A DNA stretch of 6,114 nucleotides, from contig QMQL01000055.1 of the NCBI GenBank assembly GCA_003650505.1, positions 1 through 6,114 on the forward strand. Direction: 5' to 3'. The notes below the pieces were generated by a model, which was given only the letters and a program-made list of their open reading frames with translations, ran no database searches and was not told the origin of the DNA. This stretch comes from Candidatus Acetothermia bacterium. Its GTDB lineage: Bacteria; Bipolaricaulota; Bipolaricaulia; UBA7950; UBA9294. The translations under genes and the position numbers were made by a program. This document shows positions 1-5,671 of this stretch, in pieces; positions within the stretch are counted from its first letter, which is position 1; each line of letters begins with the position of its first letter.

Positions 1-993
1 GCCGATCTCTTTTGCTTTTTGCGGGGTCAGCGAAGTGTACTCACGCCCGCAGATTTTCACCGATCCCGACAAGATGGGATCCACCCCGAAAAGAGCGCGT
101 CCGATCTCTGTCTTCCCGGCGCCGACCACCCCCGTGATGCCAAGAATCTCCCCTTGTTTCAGCGTAAAACTAATCGGTTTCTGTAATCTAGGAATCAAAA
201 GCTCGGTTACTTCGAGCGCGACCGCATCAGACACTATGTGTTCCAAGACCCCCGCATCCCTGATTTCTCTGCCGACAATGGCTCTCGATAGCGCCTCCAC
301 CGAGGTTTTCTCTGTAGCGAAAGTATCGATCAGGGTACCGTCTCTCAACACAGAGACACGGTCAGCCAGCTCGAAGACCTCTTCTAGATGGTGCGAGATG
401 TACAGAACCGTTACGTGCCTTTTTTTCAGATCTCTCACAATATCAAAGAGGGTGGTTATCTCTGCGCGAGACATCCCAGTGGTCGCTTCATCCATTATCA
501 GGAACTGAGCGTTTAGGGAAATCGCCTTCAGAATCTCAACAATACGTTTCTGACCGAGCCCCAGCTCACCGATCGGCGTGCTCGGGTCGATCTCCACTCC
601 GAACTTCTTCAGCAACTCTCCCGCCTTGGTGCGAATGCTCCGGGATCTAAGCCAGCCTAGCCTGCCGCGGGTCGGCTCATTCCCAAAGAAAAGGTTGTAC
701 ATGACCGGGAGTTGGGGAAAGAGGTTGACCTCCTGGTAGATCGCTGCGATGCCGATTTCTCTTGACTGGACAGGATTCTCGATCGTTTGCTTCTGTCCAT
801 TGAACCAGATCTCACCGGAATCCCTATGAATCGCTCCGGTGAGGATCTTGATCAGCGTGGATTTTCCTGCACCGTTTTCTCCAACAAGTGCGTGAATCTC
901 CCCTTTCCTTACCGCCAGGCTAACATCGATGAGGGCTCGAATACCGCCGAAGTGCTTATTAATGTTCTGAAGAACAAGAATATCACCCGGCAT
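1..993 (-). CDS. rbsA: Ribose-type ABC transporter ATPase, RbsA-like (3' end beyond window)
   Basis: This is the ATP-hydrolysing subunit of a CUT2-class sugar importer, acting at the cytoplasmic face of the inner membrane. Its 331 visible codons cover the first ABC domain and the start of the second; family members are about 500 residues, so roughly a third lies past position 1. Domain 1 has Walker A GENGAGKST (residues 38-46), Q-loop Gln87, C-loop LGLGQ (144-148, Gly where Ser is usual), Walker B FLIMDE (164-169) followed by AT instead of the usual PT, and switch His201. Domain 2 begins with Walker A GVVGAGKT (288-295), which keeps the Lys that E. coli RbsA has as Arg. The start is ATG 993: the rbsD stop TAG at 999-997 is in the same frame, so nothing longer is possible. 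A GGAG lies 14 bases upstream inside rbsD. The family assignment is firm; the exact sugar is inferred from neighbours. Confidence 0.95.
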   Translation of the reverse strand, partial: MPGDILVLQNINKHFGGIRALIDVSLAVRKGEIHALVGENGAGKSTLIKILTGAIHRDSGEIWFNGQKQTIENPVQSREIGIAAIYQEVNLFPQLPVMYNLFFGNEPTRGRLGWLRSRSIRTKAGELLKKFGVEIDPSTPIGELGLGQKRIVEILKAISLNAQFLIMDEATTGMSRAEITTLFDIVRDLKKRHVTVLYISHHLEEVFELADRVSVLRDGTLIDTFATEKTSVEALSRAIVGREIRDAGVLEHIVSDAVALEVTELLIPRLQKPISFTLKQGEILGITGVVGAGKTEIGRALFGVDPILSGSVKICGREYTSLTPQKAKEIG

Positions 994-996
994 ATT

Positions 997-1440
997 CTAG
1001 AAGTCCACTCCAGAGACAAGGATGATGTTCGCAAAAGGTGTGAATTCCCCGGTTTTCACCATAACCTTTATTTCCTTCCCCTCCAAAGCCCCGTTCAACA
1101 CAAGATGTTTAAATTCCGGATGTGGAATGATCTCTTCCTCGATTGGGTTTCCCTTATTCTGTACGGTCGACAGAATGCCCTGAAAGGCCTCATAAACATG
1201 TGGACTTACTTGTTTCGTCTCCTGGGCAATGACTACCTTTTCAATCTCTAGTTCCTCTAGCACTACCTTTACGACATCGACCACCTTAGGTAGATCTCGG
1301 CCGACGGAGACGTCGATACAAGTCGTCATTTCATGCCTGGGGAAGGGAAACCCCCGATCCGTTACCACTAACATGTCGCCATGCCCCATTTTTGCAATGG
1401 CCTTCGCAAGTTCATTGTGGAGCACACCTCTTGTTTTCAT
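997..1440 (-). CDS. rbsD: D-ribose pyranase (RbsD/FucU family)
   Basis: RbsD proteins are cytoplasmic mutarotases that interconvert pyranose and furanose forms of ribose, supplying the furanose used by ribokinase. The 147-residue product is slightly longer than E. coli RbsD (139). It shows the N-terminal MGHGD with His20, the LVVTDRGFP stretch with Asp28, a later His107 in the IPHPEFK segment, and the C-terminal TGEFTPFANIIL block with Asn138. The Tyr normally found in the PYAN part of that block (Tyr120 in B. subtilis RbsD) is Phe136 here, encoded by TTT at 1035-1033. The start is ATG 1440, supported by AGGAGGG at 1452-1446 five bases upstream and by a four-base ATGA overlap with the ribokinase stop. 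The genes on either side (kinase, importer ATPase) match the ribose role. A fucose-mutarotase-like specificity cannot be excluded. Confidence 0.92.
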   Translation of the reverse strand: MKTRGVLHNELAKAIAKMGHGDMLVVTDRGFPFPRHEMTTCIDVSVGRDLPKVVDVVKVVLEELEIEKVVIAQETKQVSPHVYEAFQGILSTVQNKGNPIEEEIIPHPEFKHLVLNGALEGKEIKVMVKTGEFTPFANIILVSGVDF

Positions 1441-2408
1441 AGAGACCCTCCTTCTTTTTGATGTTTGGTTAAAGCCGCCTTCACCTCATCCGACTCCGGA
1501 ATTGATGGCATTGCTCCGGCTCTCGTGGTCGACAATGCAGCAGCACAATTGGCAAACTCCAAGGCGGAGAACAGCGCGCTCCCTTTTGCTAACTGGGAGG
1601 AAAAGGCGCCAACAAAGACGTCCCCAGCCGCCGTGGCATCTACCGCGTCCACCTCAATTCCTTTGATGTGAACTTTTTCACCCCCTACATTGGACAAGAC
1701 TCCCCTCTTTCCTAGCGTTATGATTACCGTGTCGAACCCCATCTGCCGGAGTTCATCGGAAGCGCGCTCGGCATCGGTTAGATCAAGAACGCGGCAACCT
1801 GTGATTGCCTCAGCTTCAGTCTCATTGGGTATTATGACATCGACCGACCGGATGATCTCCTCAGGGATAGCCACGTCGGGAGCCGGCGCCGGATTCCAGA
1901 TCACCGTCAACCCACGCTGCTTTGCCAGGGTCAAGGCTGGAAAGACGATTCCGGTACCGAGCTCGAGCTGGGCTAGGAATATGTCTCCCGCTCGGAGGGA
2001 ACGTAGCGCACCCTCAATATGAGTCAGCGATAAATGCTCTGCAGCTCCAGGGGAGAAGGCAATTAGATTCTGACCTGTTTCATCGACCATGATCATCGCC
2101 GTTCCCGAGGGGAATTCCCTGTTGGTCGACACATAGGACATGTCAACGCCTCTGCGTTGCATCTCTTGCCGCAAGCGATCACCGAAGAAGTCATCGCCCA
2201 GAGCAGAGATGAAGGAAACAGATGCCCCCATTTTAGCACACGCGACAGCCTGGTTGGCCCCCTTCCCGCCCGGGAAAGTAGAAAATGCCTTTGCTTTAAG
2301 GCTTTCCCCGGGTACGGGCAACCGGTCGAGGCTCATTACAAAATCTGTGTTGATCCCCCCCAGGACCATGACATCACAGCCCCTGGTGTTCTGATGTGAT
2401 CGACTCAT
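1437..2408 (-). CDS. rbsK: Ribokinase (PfkB family sugar kinase)
   Basis: Ribokinase phosphorylates D-ribose to ribose 5-phosphate with ATP in the cytoplasm. The 323-residue length is close to E. coli RbsK (309). The sequence shows the N-terminal GGINTDFV (17-24), the first PfkB signature around PGGKGANQAVACAKMG (46-61), NPAPA (172-176), NETEAE (195-200), the nucleotide-binding TLGKRG (231-236) and the second signature VDATAAGDVF (256-265), where Asp263 is the catalytic base and AAGD is the anion hole, as in E. coli RbsK. The start at ATG 2408 overlaps the BtpA-like stop by ATGA, and the stop overlaps the rbsD start the same way, so the three genes are translationally coupled. The first 11 residues precede the usual beta strand and are a short extension. 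PfkB kinases for other sugars look similar; the adjacent rbsD and RbsB-like genes support ribose. Confidence 0.93.
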   Translation of the reverse strand: MSRSHQNTRGCDVMVLGGINTDFVMSLDRLPVPGESLKAKAFSTFPGGKGANQAVACAKMGASVSFISALGDDFFGDRLRQEMQRRGVDMSYVSTNREFPSGTAMIMVDETGQNLIAFSPGAAEHLSLTHIEGALRSLRAGDIFLAQLELGTGIVFPALTLAKQRGLTVIWNPAPAPDVAIPEEIIRSVDVIIPNETEAEAITGCRVLDLTDAERASDELRQMGFDTVIITLGKRGVLSNVGGEKVHIKGIEVDAVDATAAGDVFVGAFSSQLAKGSALFSALEFANCAAALSTTRAGAMPSIPESDEVKAALTKHQKEGGSL

Positions 2409-3223
2409 GGCTTCGCTCTCAGTCTCCTCACCCGCTTCATGAATCGCTTTACGCGATCCCCATCAACCGGACTCCTCCAGTTGCCATCGCTCTTAAAGTG
2501 ACTGCCCACGATAGCCCCATCAGCTACCGCCAAGAGCTCGGCAACATTCTCCTCGTTCACACCACTTCCAAGGATCACAGGCACGGTCACTTTCTCCTTG
2601 ACGGTACGAACCAGCTTTAAATCCGGAGGCGCCCCGGTTTCCCAGCCGGAGATGATAATGGCGTCGGCCCCTTCCAATTCTGCATCCCTTGCCCGCTCCT
2701 CGATACTACGATCGGAGACGATGAAGTGGCTTCCGTGTTTGACGTGGACGTCGCAGAGGAATTTGATCTCATGTGCTCCGATAGCGTTTTTGTATCTCAG
2801 GGCTTTCCCACCGGCCCCTTCAATGTAACCTGCGTGCGATATATAGGCATTCGTCCATTCAAACGCTCTGACCCACTTCGCCTCTACAGCAGTCGCCACT
2901 GCGATTGATTGAAGAACTCCGTTGAGATGACAATTGATGCCGATCGGAATCTCGACCGCTTCTTTCACCTTCATTGCTGCAGCCGTCAGACCCGCCACTG
3001 TCTCATGCCCGATCTCTTCGCATTTCAAATACGGATAATCCCAGATGTTTTCTACTTGGATACCATCGACACCGCCTTCTTGCAGAACAAGGGCCTCCTC
3101 AACGGCGGCGGCGCACACTTCCCCCATACTCCCAGGGCGATAGAGAGGAGATCCAGGGAGCGGCTTCAAATGCACCATCCCGATGATCGGCTTTGTGTTG
3201 GTGAACAGCGATTTCAGCATCAT
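2405..3223 (-). CDS. BtpA/SgcQ-family TIM-barrel protein in a ribose operon
   Basis: This 272-residue protein belongs to the BtpA family, whose members include cyanobacterial BtpA (photosystem I biogenesis) and E. coli SgcQ (in an uncharacterised sugar operon). Their reaction is not established. Visible family marks are the N-terminal KPIIGMVHLKPLPGSP (11-26), GVDGIQVEN (51-59), CDVHVKHG (157-164), ADAIIISGWETG (186-197), VILGSGVNEEN (216-226), ADGAIVGSHFK (234-244) and PVDGDRV (252-258). The pattern of short strands ending in glycines fits a (beta/alpha)8 barrel like ribulose-phosphate-binding enzymes. Two middle segments differ from the family pattern as I recall it: NCHLNG (97-102) where V-x-R-N-D is usual, and VRAFEWTNAYISHAG (118-132) where RVN-x-HTG is usual. 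GGAG at 3234-3231 lies seven bases before ATG 3223; a second ATG follows at once. Its position between transport and kinase genes suggests a sugar-processing role, which is inference. Confidence 0.88.
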   Translation of the reverse strand: MMLKSLFTNTKPIIGMVHLKPLPGSPLYRPGSMGEVCAAAVEEALVLQEGGVDGIQVENIWDYPYLKCEEIGHETVAGLTAAAMKVKEAVEIPIGINCHLNGVLQSIAVATAVEAKWVRAFEWTNAYISHAGYIEGAGGKALRYKNAIGAHEIKFLCDVHVKHGSHFIVSDRSIEERARDAELEGADAIIISGWETGAPPDLKLVRTVKEKVTVPVILGSGVNEENVAELLAVADGAIVGSHFKSDGNWRSPVDGDRVKRFMKRVRRLRAKP

Positions 3224-3251
3224 TTCATAACTCCATTGGAGCAGACATTAT

Positions 3252-3286
3252 CACCAGCCTGGTCTGCAGAGCAAACCAGGCTGGTG
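3252..3286 (-). promoter_or_regulatory. Intercistronic hairpin after the binding-protein gene
   Basis: A perfect 12-bp inverted repeat (CACCAGCCTGGT at 3252-3263 and its complement at 3275-3286) flanks an 11-base loop. It begins 20 bases after the binding-protein stop and ends before the BtpA-like ribosome site at 3234-3231. No T-run follows it on either strand, so it does not look like a classical intrinsic terminator. Hairpins in this position commonly protect the upstream mRNA from 3' decay and give more binding protein than downstream products; that function is inferred. A competing weaker pairing, 3241-3246 with 3262-3267, would disrupt part of the stem. Confidence 0.7.
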
Positions 3287-3306
3287 CGTTCAAATAGGAC
3301 TGTGTT

Positions 3307-4206
3307 TCAGTCCAGATCCGCCTTGGTGATCAGCACCATCGGTATGTAAACCACAGGTGGGATTTCCTCTAATGCTTTTCCTTGGATGATATCCCACGCC
3401 GTTTCTACCGCCATCCGCATCTGAAGATCCGGCTGTTGCTTAATCGTAGCAACCATTGTCCCAGCCCTGATCGCATCGATCGCATCGGGAATCGCGTCGA
3501 AACCGAAGACCTTGATTCCGGTTCGACCTGCCGCTTCAATGGCACGGATCGCGCCGAGGGCCATCTCGTCGTTGTGCGCATACACAGCATCAAGCTCAGG
3601 ATGGGCCTGCAACAGGTCTTCCATGACTGTGGCGCCTTCTTCGCGGGCGTAGTGCGCCGTAATGCTAGATAACACCTTAATGTCAGGGAATAGGTTGATA
3701 ACGTTCAGGAACCCTTCTTGGCGCTCTCTTGCTGAAGGTGCTCCAGGGATCCCTTCCAGAATAACCACTTTGCCGACTCCATCCAACTCGGCTGCAAGGG
3801 CAACTCCGACTAGTTGTCCTCCGAACGTGTTCTTGACGTCGAGGTGCTGGACGACCTCTCCGCCCTTGGACGGCCGGGTGACAGTGATGACAGGGATACC
3901 TGCTTGATTTGCTTGTAATACCGATGGAACGATCGCATCGGAATCGCAAGGGTTGATGATCAACACATCGACATTGCGCGCGATGAGGTCTTCAATGTCC
4001 TTAACCTGTTTTTCAAGGTTATCTTGTGCATCGAGGGTGATCATCTCGATGCCAAGTTCCGCAGCTGTAGCTTCTCCGCTCTCCTTCATGATAACGAAGA
4101 ACGGATTCGCAAGGGTCGATACGCTGAAGCCGATAGTTGCAGCATAGGCGCCGAATCCCACCAAACTAACCAGCCCGAGCACCAACAAGTATCTTGCCAG
4201 TTTCAT
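3307..4206 (-). CDS. rbsB: Periplasmic sugar-binding protein, RbsB-like (ABC importer)
   Basis: This protein captures sugar outside the inner membrane and delivers it to the RbsA-type importer. The 299-residue product begins with a Sec signal: Lys2 and Arg5, a hydrophobic run 6-18, and a likely cut after AYA (20-22). No lipobox Cys is present, so it should be soluble in a periplasm. The mature part aligns with E. coli RbsB: ANPFF (33-37), TRPSKGGEVVQH (110-121), APSARERQEGF (156-166), HNDEMALGAI (211-220), GFDAIPD (235-241) and TIKQQPD (254-260). Ribose contacts Asn13, Phe15, Phe16, Arg90, Arg141, Asn190, Asp215 and Gln235 all have counterparts; the contact Asp89 is Thr110. ATG 4206 is preferred because AGGAGGT at 4220-4214 lies seven bases upstream; an in-frame GTG at 4215 overlaps that site. 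Ribose or a related pentose is likely, but Thr110 leaves room for another ligand. Confidence 0.93.
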   Translation of the reverse strand: MKLARYLLVLGLVSLVGFGAYAATIGFSVSTLANPFFVIMKESGEATAAELGIEMITLDAQDNLEKQVKDIEDLIARNVDVLIINPCDSDAIVPSVLQANQAGIPVITVTRPSKGGEVVQHLDVKNTFGGQLVGVALAAELDGVGKVVILEGIPGAPSARERQEGFLNVINLFPDIKVLSSITAHYAREEGATVMEDLLQAHPELDAVYAHNDEMALGAIRAIEAAGRTGIKVFGFDAIPDAIDAIRAGTMVATIKQQPDLQMRMAVETAWDIIQGKALEEIPPVVYIPMVLITKADLD

Positions 4207-4213
4207 TGCGTGC

Positions 4214-4220
4214 ACCTCCT
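4214..4220 (-). promoter_or_regulatory. Strong ribosome binding site of the binding-protein gene
   Basis: AGGAGGT lies seven bases upstream of ATG 4206. It decides the start, because the competing in-frame GTG (4215-4213) overlaps this motif and would have no ribosome site of its own. A strong site suits a binding protein made in excess over the transporter. Confidence 0.8.
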
Positions 4221-4248
4221 ATTGGGTTATGCTGACAAGCAGTTTCAT
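4219..4248 (-). other. Possible 9-codon leader ORF before the binding-protein gene
   Basis: ATG 4248 opens a nine-residue frame (MKLLVSITQ) that ends at TAG 4221-4219, inside the ribosome site of the binding-protein gene. Its first bases, AATGAAACTG, are a direct repeat of the true gene start (4249-4240 and 4207-4198, 42 bases apart). A long match to the anti-Shine-Dalgarno sequence, GGAGGTGAT at 4272-4264, lies 15 bases upstream, too far for a normal start. The frame may be a leader peptide, the relic of a duplicated start, or chance. Nothing shows that it is translated. Confidence 0.2.
4234..4247 (-). promoter_or_regulatory. Weak candidate LacI-type operator before the binding-protein gene
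   Basis: TGAAACTGCTTGTC matches the lacI promoter operator (TGAAAACGCTTTCC) at 10 of 14 positions. It keeps the left half-site TGAAA and the GCTT following the centre, but the central CG is TG and the right half-site is poor. It lies just downstream of the expected transcription start of the candidate promoter at 4290-4261, a sensible place for repression. The overlap with a direct repeat of the gene start makes a chance match possible. Confidence 0.3.
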
Positions 4249-4260
4249 TCTCTCTTTGCT

Positions 4261-4290
4261 AGTATCACCTCCCTTCGCATCATCTCTCAA
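4261..4290 (-). promoter_or_regulatory. Candidate sigma70-type promoter of the transport operon
   Basis: TTGAGA (4290-4285, 5 of 6 to the -35 consensus) and GATACT (4266-4261, 4 of 6 to the -10) are separated by 18 bases in the 134-base gap between lacI and the binding-protein gene. Transcription would begin near 4254, leaving an untranslated leader of about 48 bases. No terminator is evident after lacI, so transcription from the lacI promoter may also run into the operon. Confidence 0.4.
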
Positions 4291-4340
4291 CAGGGCAGCT
4301 CCCGCTTAGGCTACACACGAGCCGGTATTCCCCTTCGGAT

Positions 4341-5426
4341 TCATCTGTTATCACGCTTCTGGACGTTATGACTGAGCTGCTCTGCAGGATGTGTTTCCGA
4401 TTCCGACTTCCCTTCCTGTACGTTTGAGGTAGAGTTTCTAATAATCAGCTTAGCATGTAATATAGAATTGGGCGGAACTTCATTTGTTGATGTATACTGA
4501 AGCATCATCTGTGCTGCTGTTACGCCAAGCTCGTATATGGGTTGGCTGACTGTAGTCAACGGAGGAGACAGAGAACTAGCTACGTCTATATCGTCGCACC
4601 CGACAACAGAAATTTCGCTAGGGACCTCTACACCTTGCTTATGGAGATACGAAAGGACCCCGACGGCCATCAGATCGTTGGAACACAAAACAGCCGTCGG
4701 CGGGTTTCTCTTACGGAACATCTCCTTAGCCGTCTTGTATCCACCCGCTATAGTGAAATCGCTTTCATAGATCAGCGAGGTATCCTCCTTAATGCCATGG
4801 TTCCGCAGTGCGATACGGTAGCCATCCAACCTATCTTTTGAGTTGGCAACAGCAAGGGGACCAGCAATGAACCCTATCCTCTTGTGGCCTTTCGAAATTA
4901 AATGTTCGGAAGCTTCGATAAAGGCGGTCACGTTGTCCACCCATACTGCGGCAAGCCTGCAGTTCTCGACCCGTGCATCCACAACTACCGGGTACACCCC
5001 AAGTTCATCAGCCAGAGTACGGATTTCTGTCGCGGGCATTCGCGGGGCGACTAAGAAGATGCCAGTGATGAGCTTCGATGCCAGTTCCTTGATGATCTGT
5101 CGTTCTCTATTCAGGATACCGTCTGTATTATGCAAAAACACAGCAGCTCCCGTTGGCATAACGGTGTTCTGTATGGCTTTGCAGATGCGCGAGAAGAAAG
5201 TGTTACTGATGTCCGGAACGACGACCCCAAAGGTATCGACTGTTCCTCTGACTAATCCTCTAGCAACCTCGTTCGCATGGTAGTCAAGTTTCCGGATGGC
5301 TTCCCGAACGCGTTCAGCGAGCTCCGGTCTCACGTTCCTCTTGTTGTTGACAACCCTGGAGACGGTTGCCGGTGAGACACCAGCCTCCTGCGCGATCATC
5401 TTAATAGTAACGCGTTTGCCCGCCAC
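4341..5426 (-). CDS. LacI-family transcriptional regulator (likely RbsR-type repressor)
   Basis: This is a sugar-responsive DNA-binding repressor of 361 residues. The helix-turn-helix covers residues 6-26, with recognition segment SPATVSR (18-24). The hinge helix NEVARGL (52-58) ends in Leu58, the residue that wedges the central CG step in LacI and PurR. A periplasmic-binding-protein-like effector domain follows (about 62-332), with PDISNTFF (71-78), CSNDLMAVG (248-256), VVGCDD (274-279; Cys where Phe is usual) and SPPLTTVSQP (287-296). A hydrophilic tail of about 29 residues extends beyond the usual end. GTG 5426 is chosen as start: AAGGAG lies six bases upstream and the product then begins with the normal MAGKRVTIK. 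The longer frame from TTG 5480 would start inside the -35 box. It very likely controls the adjacent operon and itself; ribose as effector is inferred from the neighbours. Confidence 0.92.
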   Translation of the reverse strand: MAGKRVTIKMIAQEAGVSPATVSRVVNNKRNVRPELAERVREAIRKLDYHANEVARGLVRGTVDTFGVVVPDISNTFFSRICKAIQNTVMPTGAAVFLHNTDGILNRERQIIKELASKLITGIFLVAPRMPATEIRTLADELGVYPVVVDARVENCRLAAVWVDNVTAFIEASEHLISKGHKRIGFIAGPLAVANSKDRLDGYRIALRNHGIKEDTSLIYESDFTIAGGYKTAKEMFRKRNPPTAVLCSNDLMAVGVLSYLHKQGVEVPSEISVVGCDDIDVASSLSPPLTTVSQPIYELGVTAAQMMLQYTSTNEVPPNSILHAKLIIRNSTSNVQEGKSESETHPAEQLSHNVQKRDNR

Positions 5427-5432
5427 CGGCCT

Positions 5433-5438
5433 CTCCTT
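5433..5438 (-). promoter_or_regulatory. Ribosome binding site that fixes the lacI GTG start
   Basis: AAGGAG lies six bases upstream of GTG 5426. No comparable site at a good distance precedes the longer TTG 5480 option. The motif abuts the right edge of the operator at 5437-5453, so operator, transcription start and ribosome site are packed into about 25 bases. Confidence 0.75.
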
Positions 5439-5453
5439 GAAAACGCTTTCCAA
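5437..5453 (-). promoter_or_regulatory. LacI-family operator on the lacI transcription start (autoregulation)
   Basis: On the plus strand the core TGAAAACGCTTTCC (5438-5451) fits the LacI/CcpA-type pattern TGWAANCGNTNWCA at all but the last base, with a central CG. Regulators with the ATVSR recognition helix typically bind such sites. It overlaps the -10 box at 5457-5452 and covers the expected transcription start near 5445, so bound repressor would block initiation of lacI. The regulator encoded next door is the obvious ligand; a global CcpA-like protein is a possible alternative. Confidence 0.7.
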
Positions 5454-5480
5454 AATAGCGTATTTCTCCTCCGCTGTCAA
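5452..5480 (-). promoter_or_regulatory. Sigma70-type promoter of lacI
   Basis: TTGACA (5480-5475, perfect -35) is followed after exactly 17 bases by TATTTT (5457-5452, 4 of 6 to the -10 consensus). Transcription would begin near 5445, about 19 bases before the GTG start, leaving just enough leader for the AAGGAG ribosome site. Confidence 0.7.
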
Positions 5481-5514
5481 GTTGAGCTACCCCCGCAGAT
5501 CAGGTCGAACAGCG

Positions 5515-5529
5515 ATGCTCCTAGAGCAT
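5515..5529. repeat. Short perfect inverted repeat upstream of the lacI promoter
   Basis: ATGCTC and GAGCAT flank three bases (CTA), giving a 15-base palindrome centred about 77 bases upstream of the expected lacI transcription start. It does not resemble the LacI-type operators nearby. It could bind another regulator or be a small hairpin; no function is shown. Confidence 0.35.
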
Positions 5530-5657
5530 TATTGGCAAGAAAATACAGTTAAGAATTGACCTCTCGATCACCACCAAGAACGTCAACCACCGTTGATCGT
5601 ATGCCCGCCATTCCGGACTACCCGTCCCTTTGGCTGGGAGGAACGTGCAGCGATCAT

Positions 5658-5671
5658 TGCAAACGATTTCC
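5658..5671. promoter_or_regulatory. Second candidate LacI-type operator, 220 bp upstream
   Basis: TGCAAACGATTTCC on the plus strand matches the promoter operator TGAAAACGCTTTCC at 12 of 14 positions and in the same orientation, including the central CG and the TTTCC end. The two centres are 220 bp apart, close to 21 helical turns, which would suit looping by a tetrameric or paired repressor. It lies outside any convincing gene. Confidence 0.45.

Noticed and set aside
35..508. Plus-strand reading frame of 157 codons
   Set aside because: It lies entirely antisense to the conserved RbsA-like gene and its product shows no recognisable domain; it is a shadow frame.
787..1251. Plus-strand reading frame of 154 codons across rbsA and rbsD
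   Set aside because: It is antisense to two well-conserved genes and has no recognisable domain.
3252..3286. Hairpin read as a rho-independent terminator
   Set aside because: Neither strand has a T-run after the stem, and the downstream genes are tightly coupled members of the same pathway.
4207..4215. GTG 4215 as start of the binding-protein gene
   Set aside because: The GTG overlaps the AGGAGGT ribosome site that serves ATG 4206 and would spoil the normal signal-peptide start.
5427..5480. TTG start at 5480 for the LacI regulator
   Set aside because: It begins inside a perfect -35 box, has no well-spaced ribosome site and adds 18 residues before the usual family N-terminus. GTG 5426 has AAGGAG six bases upstream.
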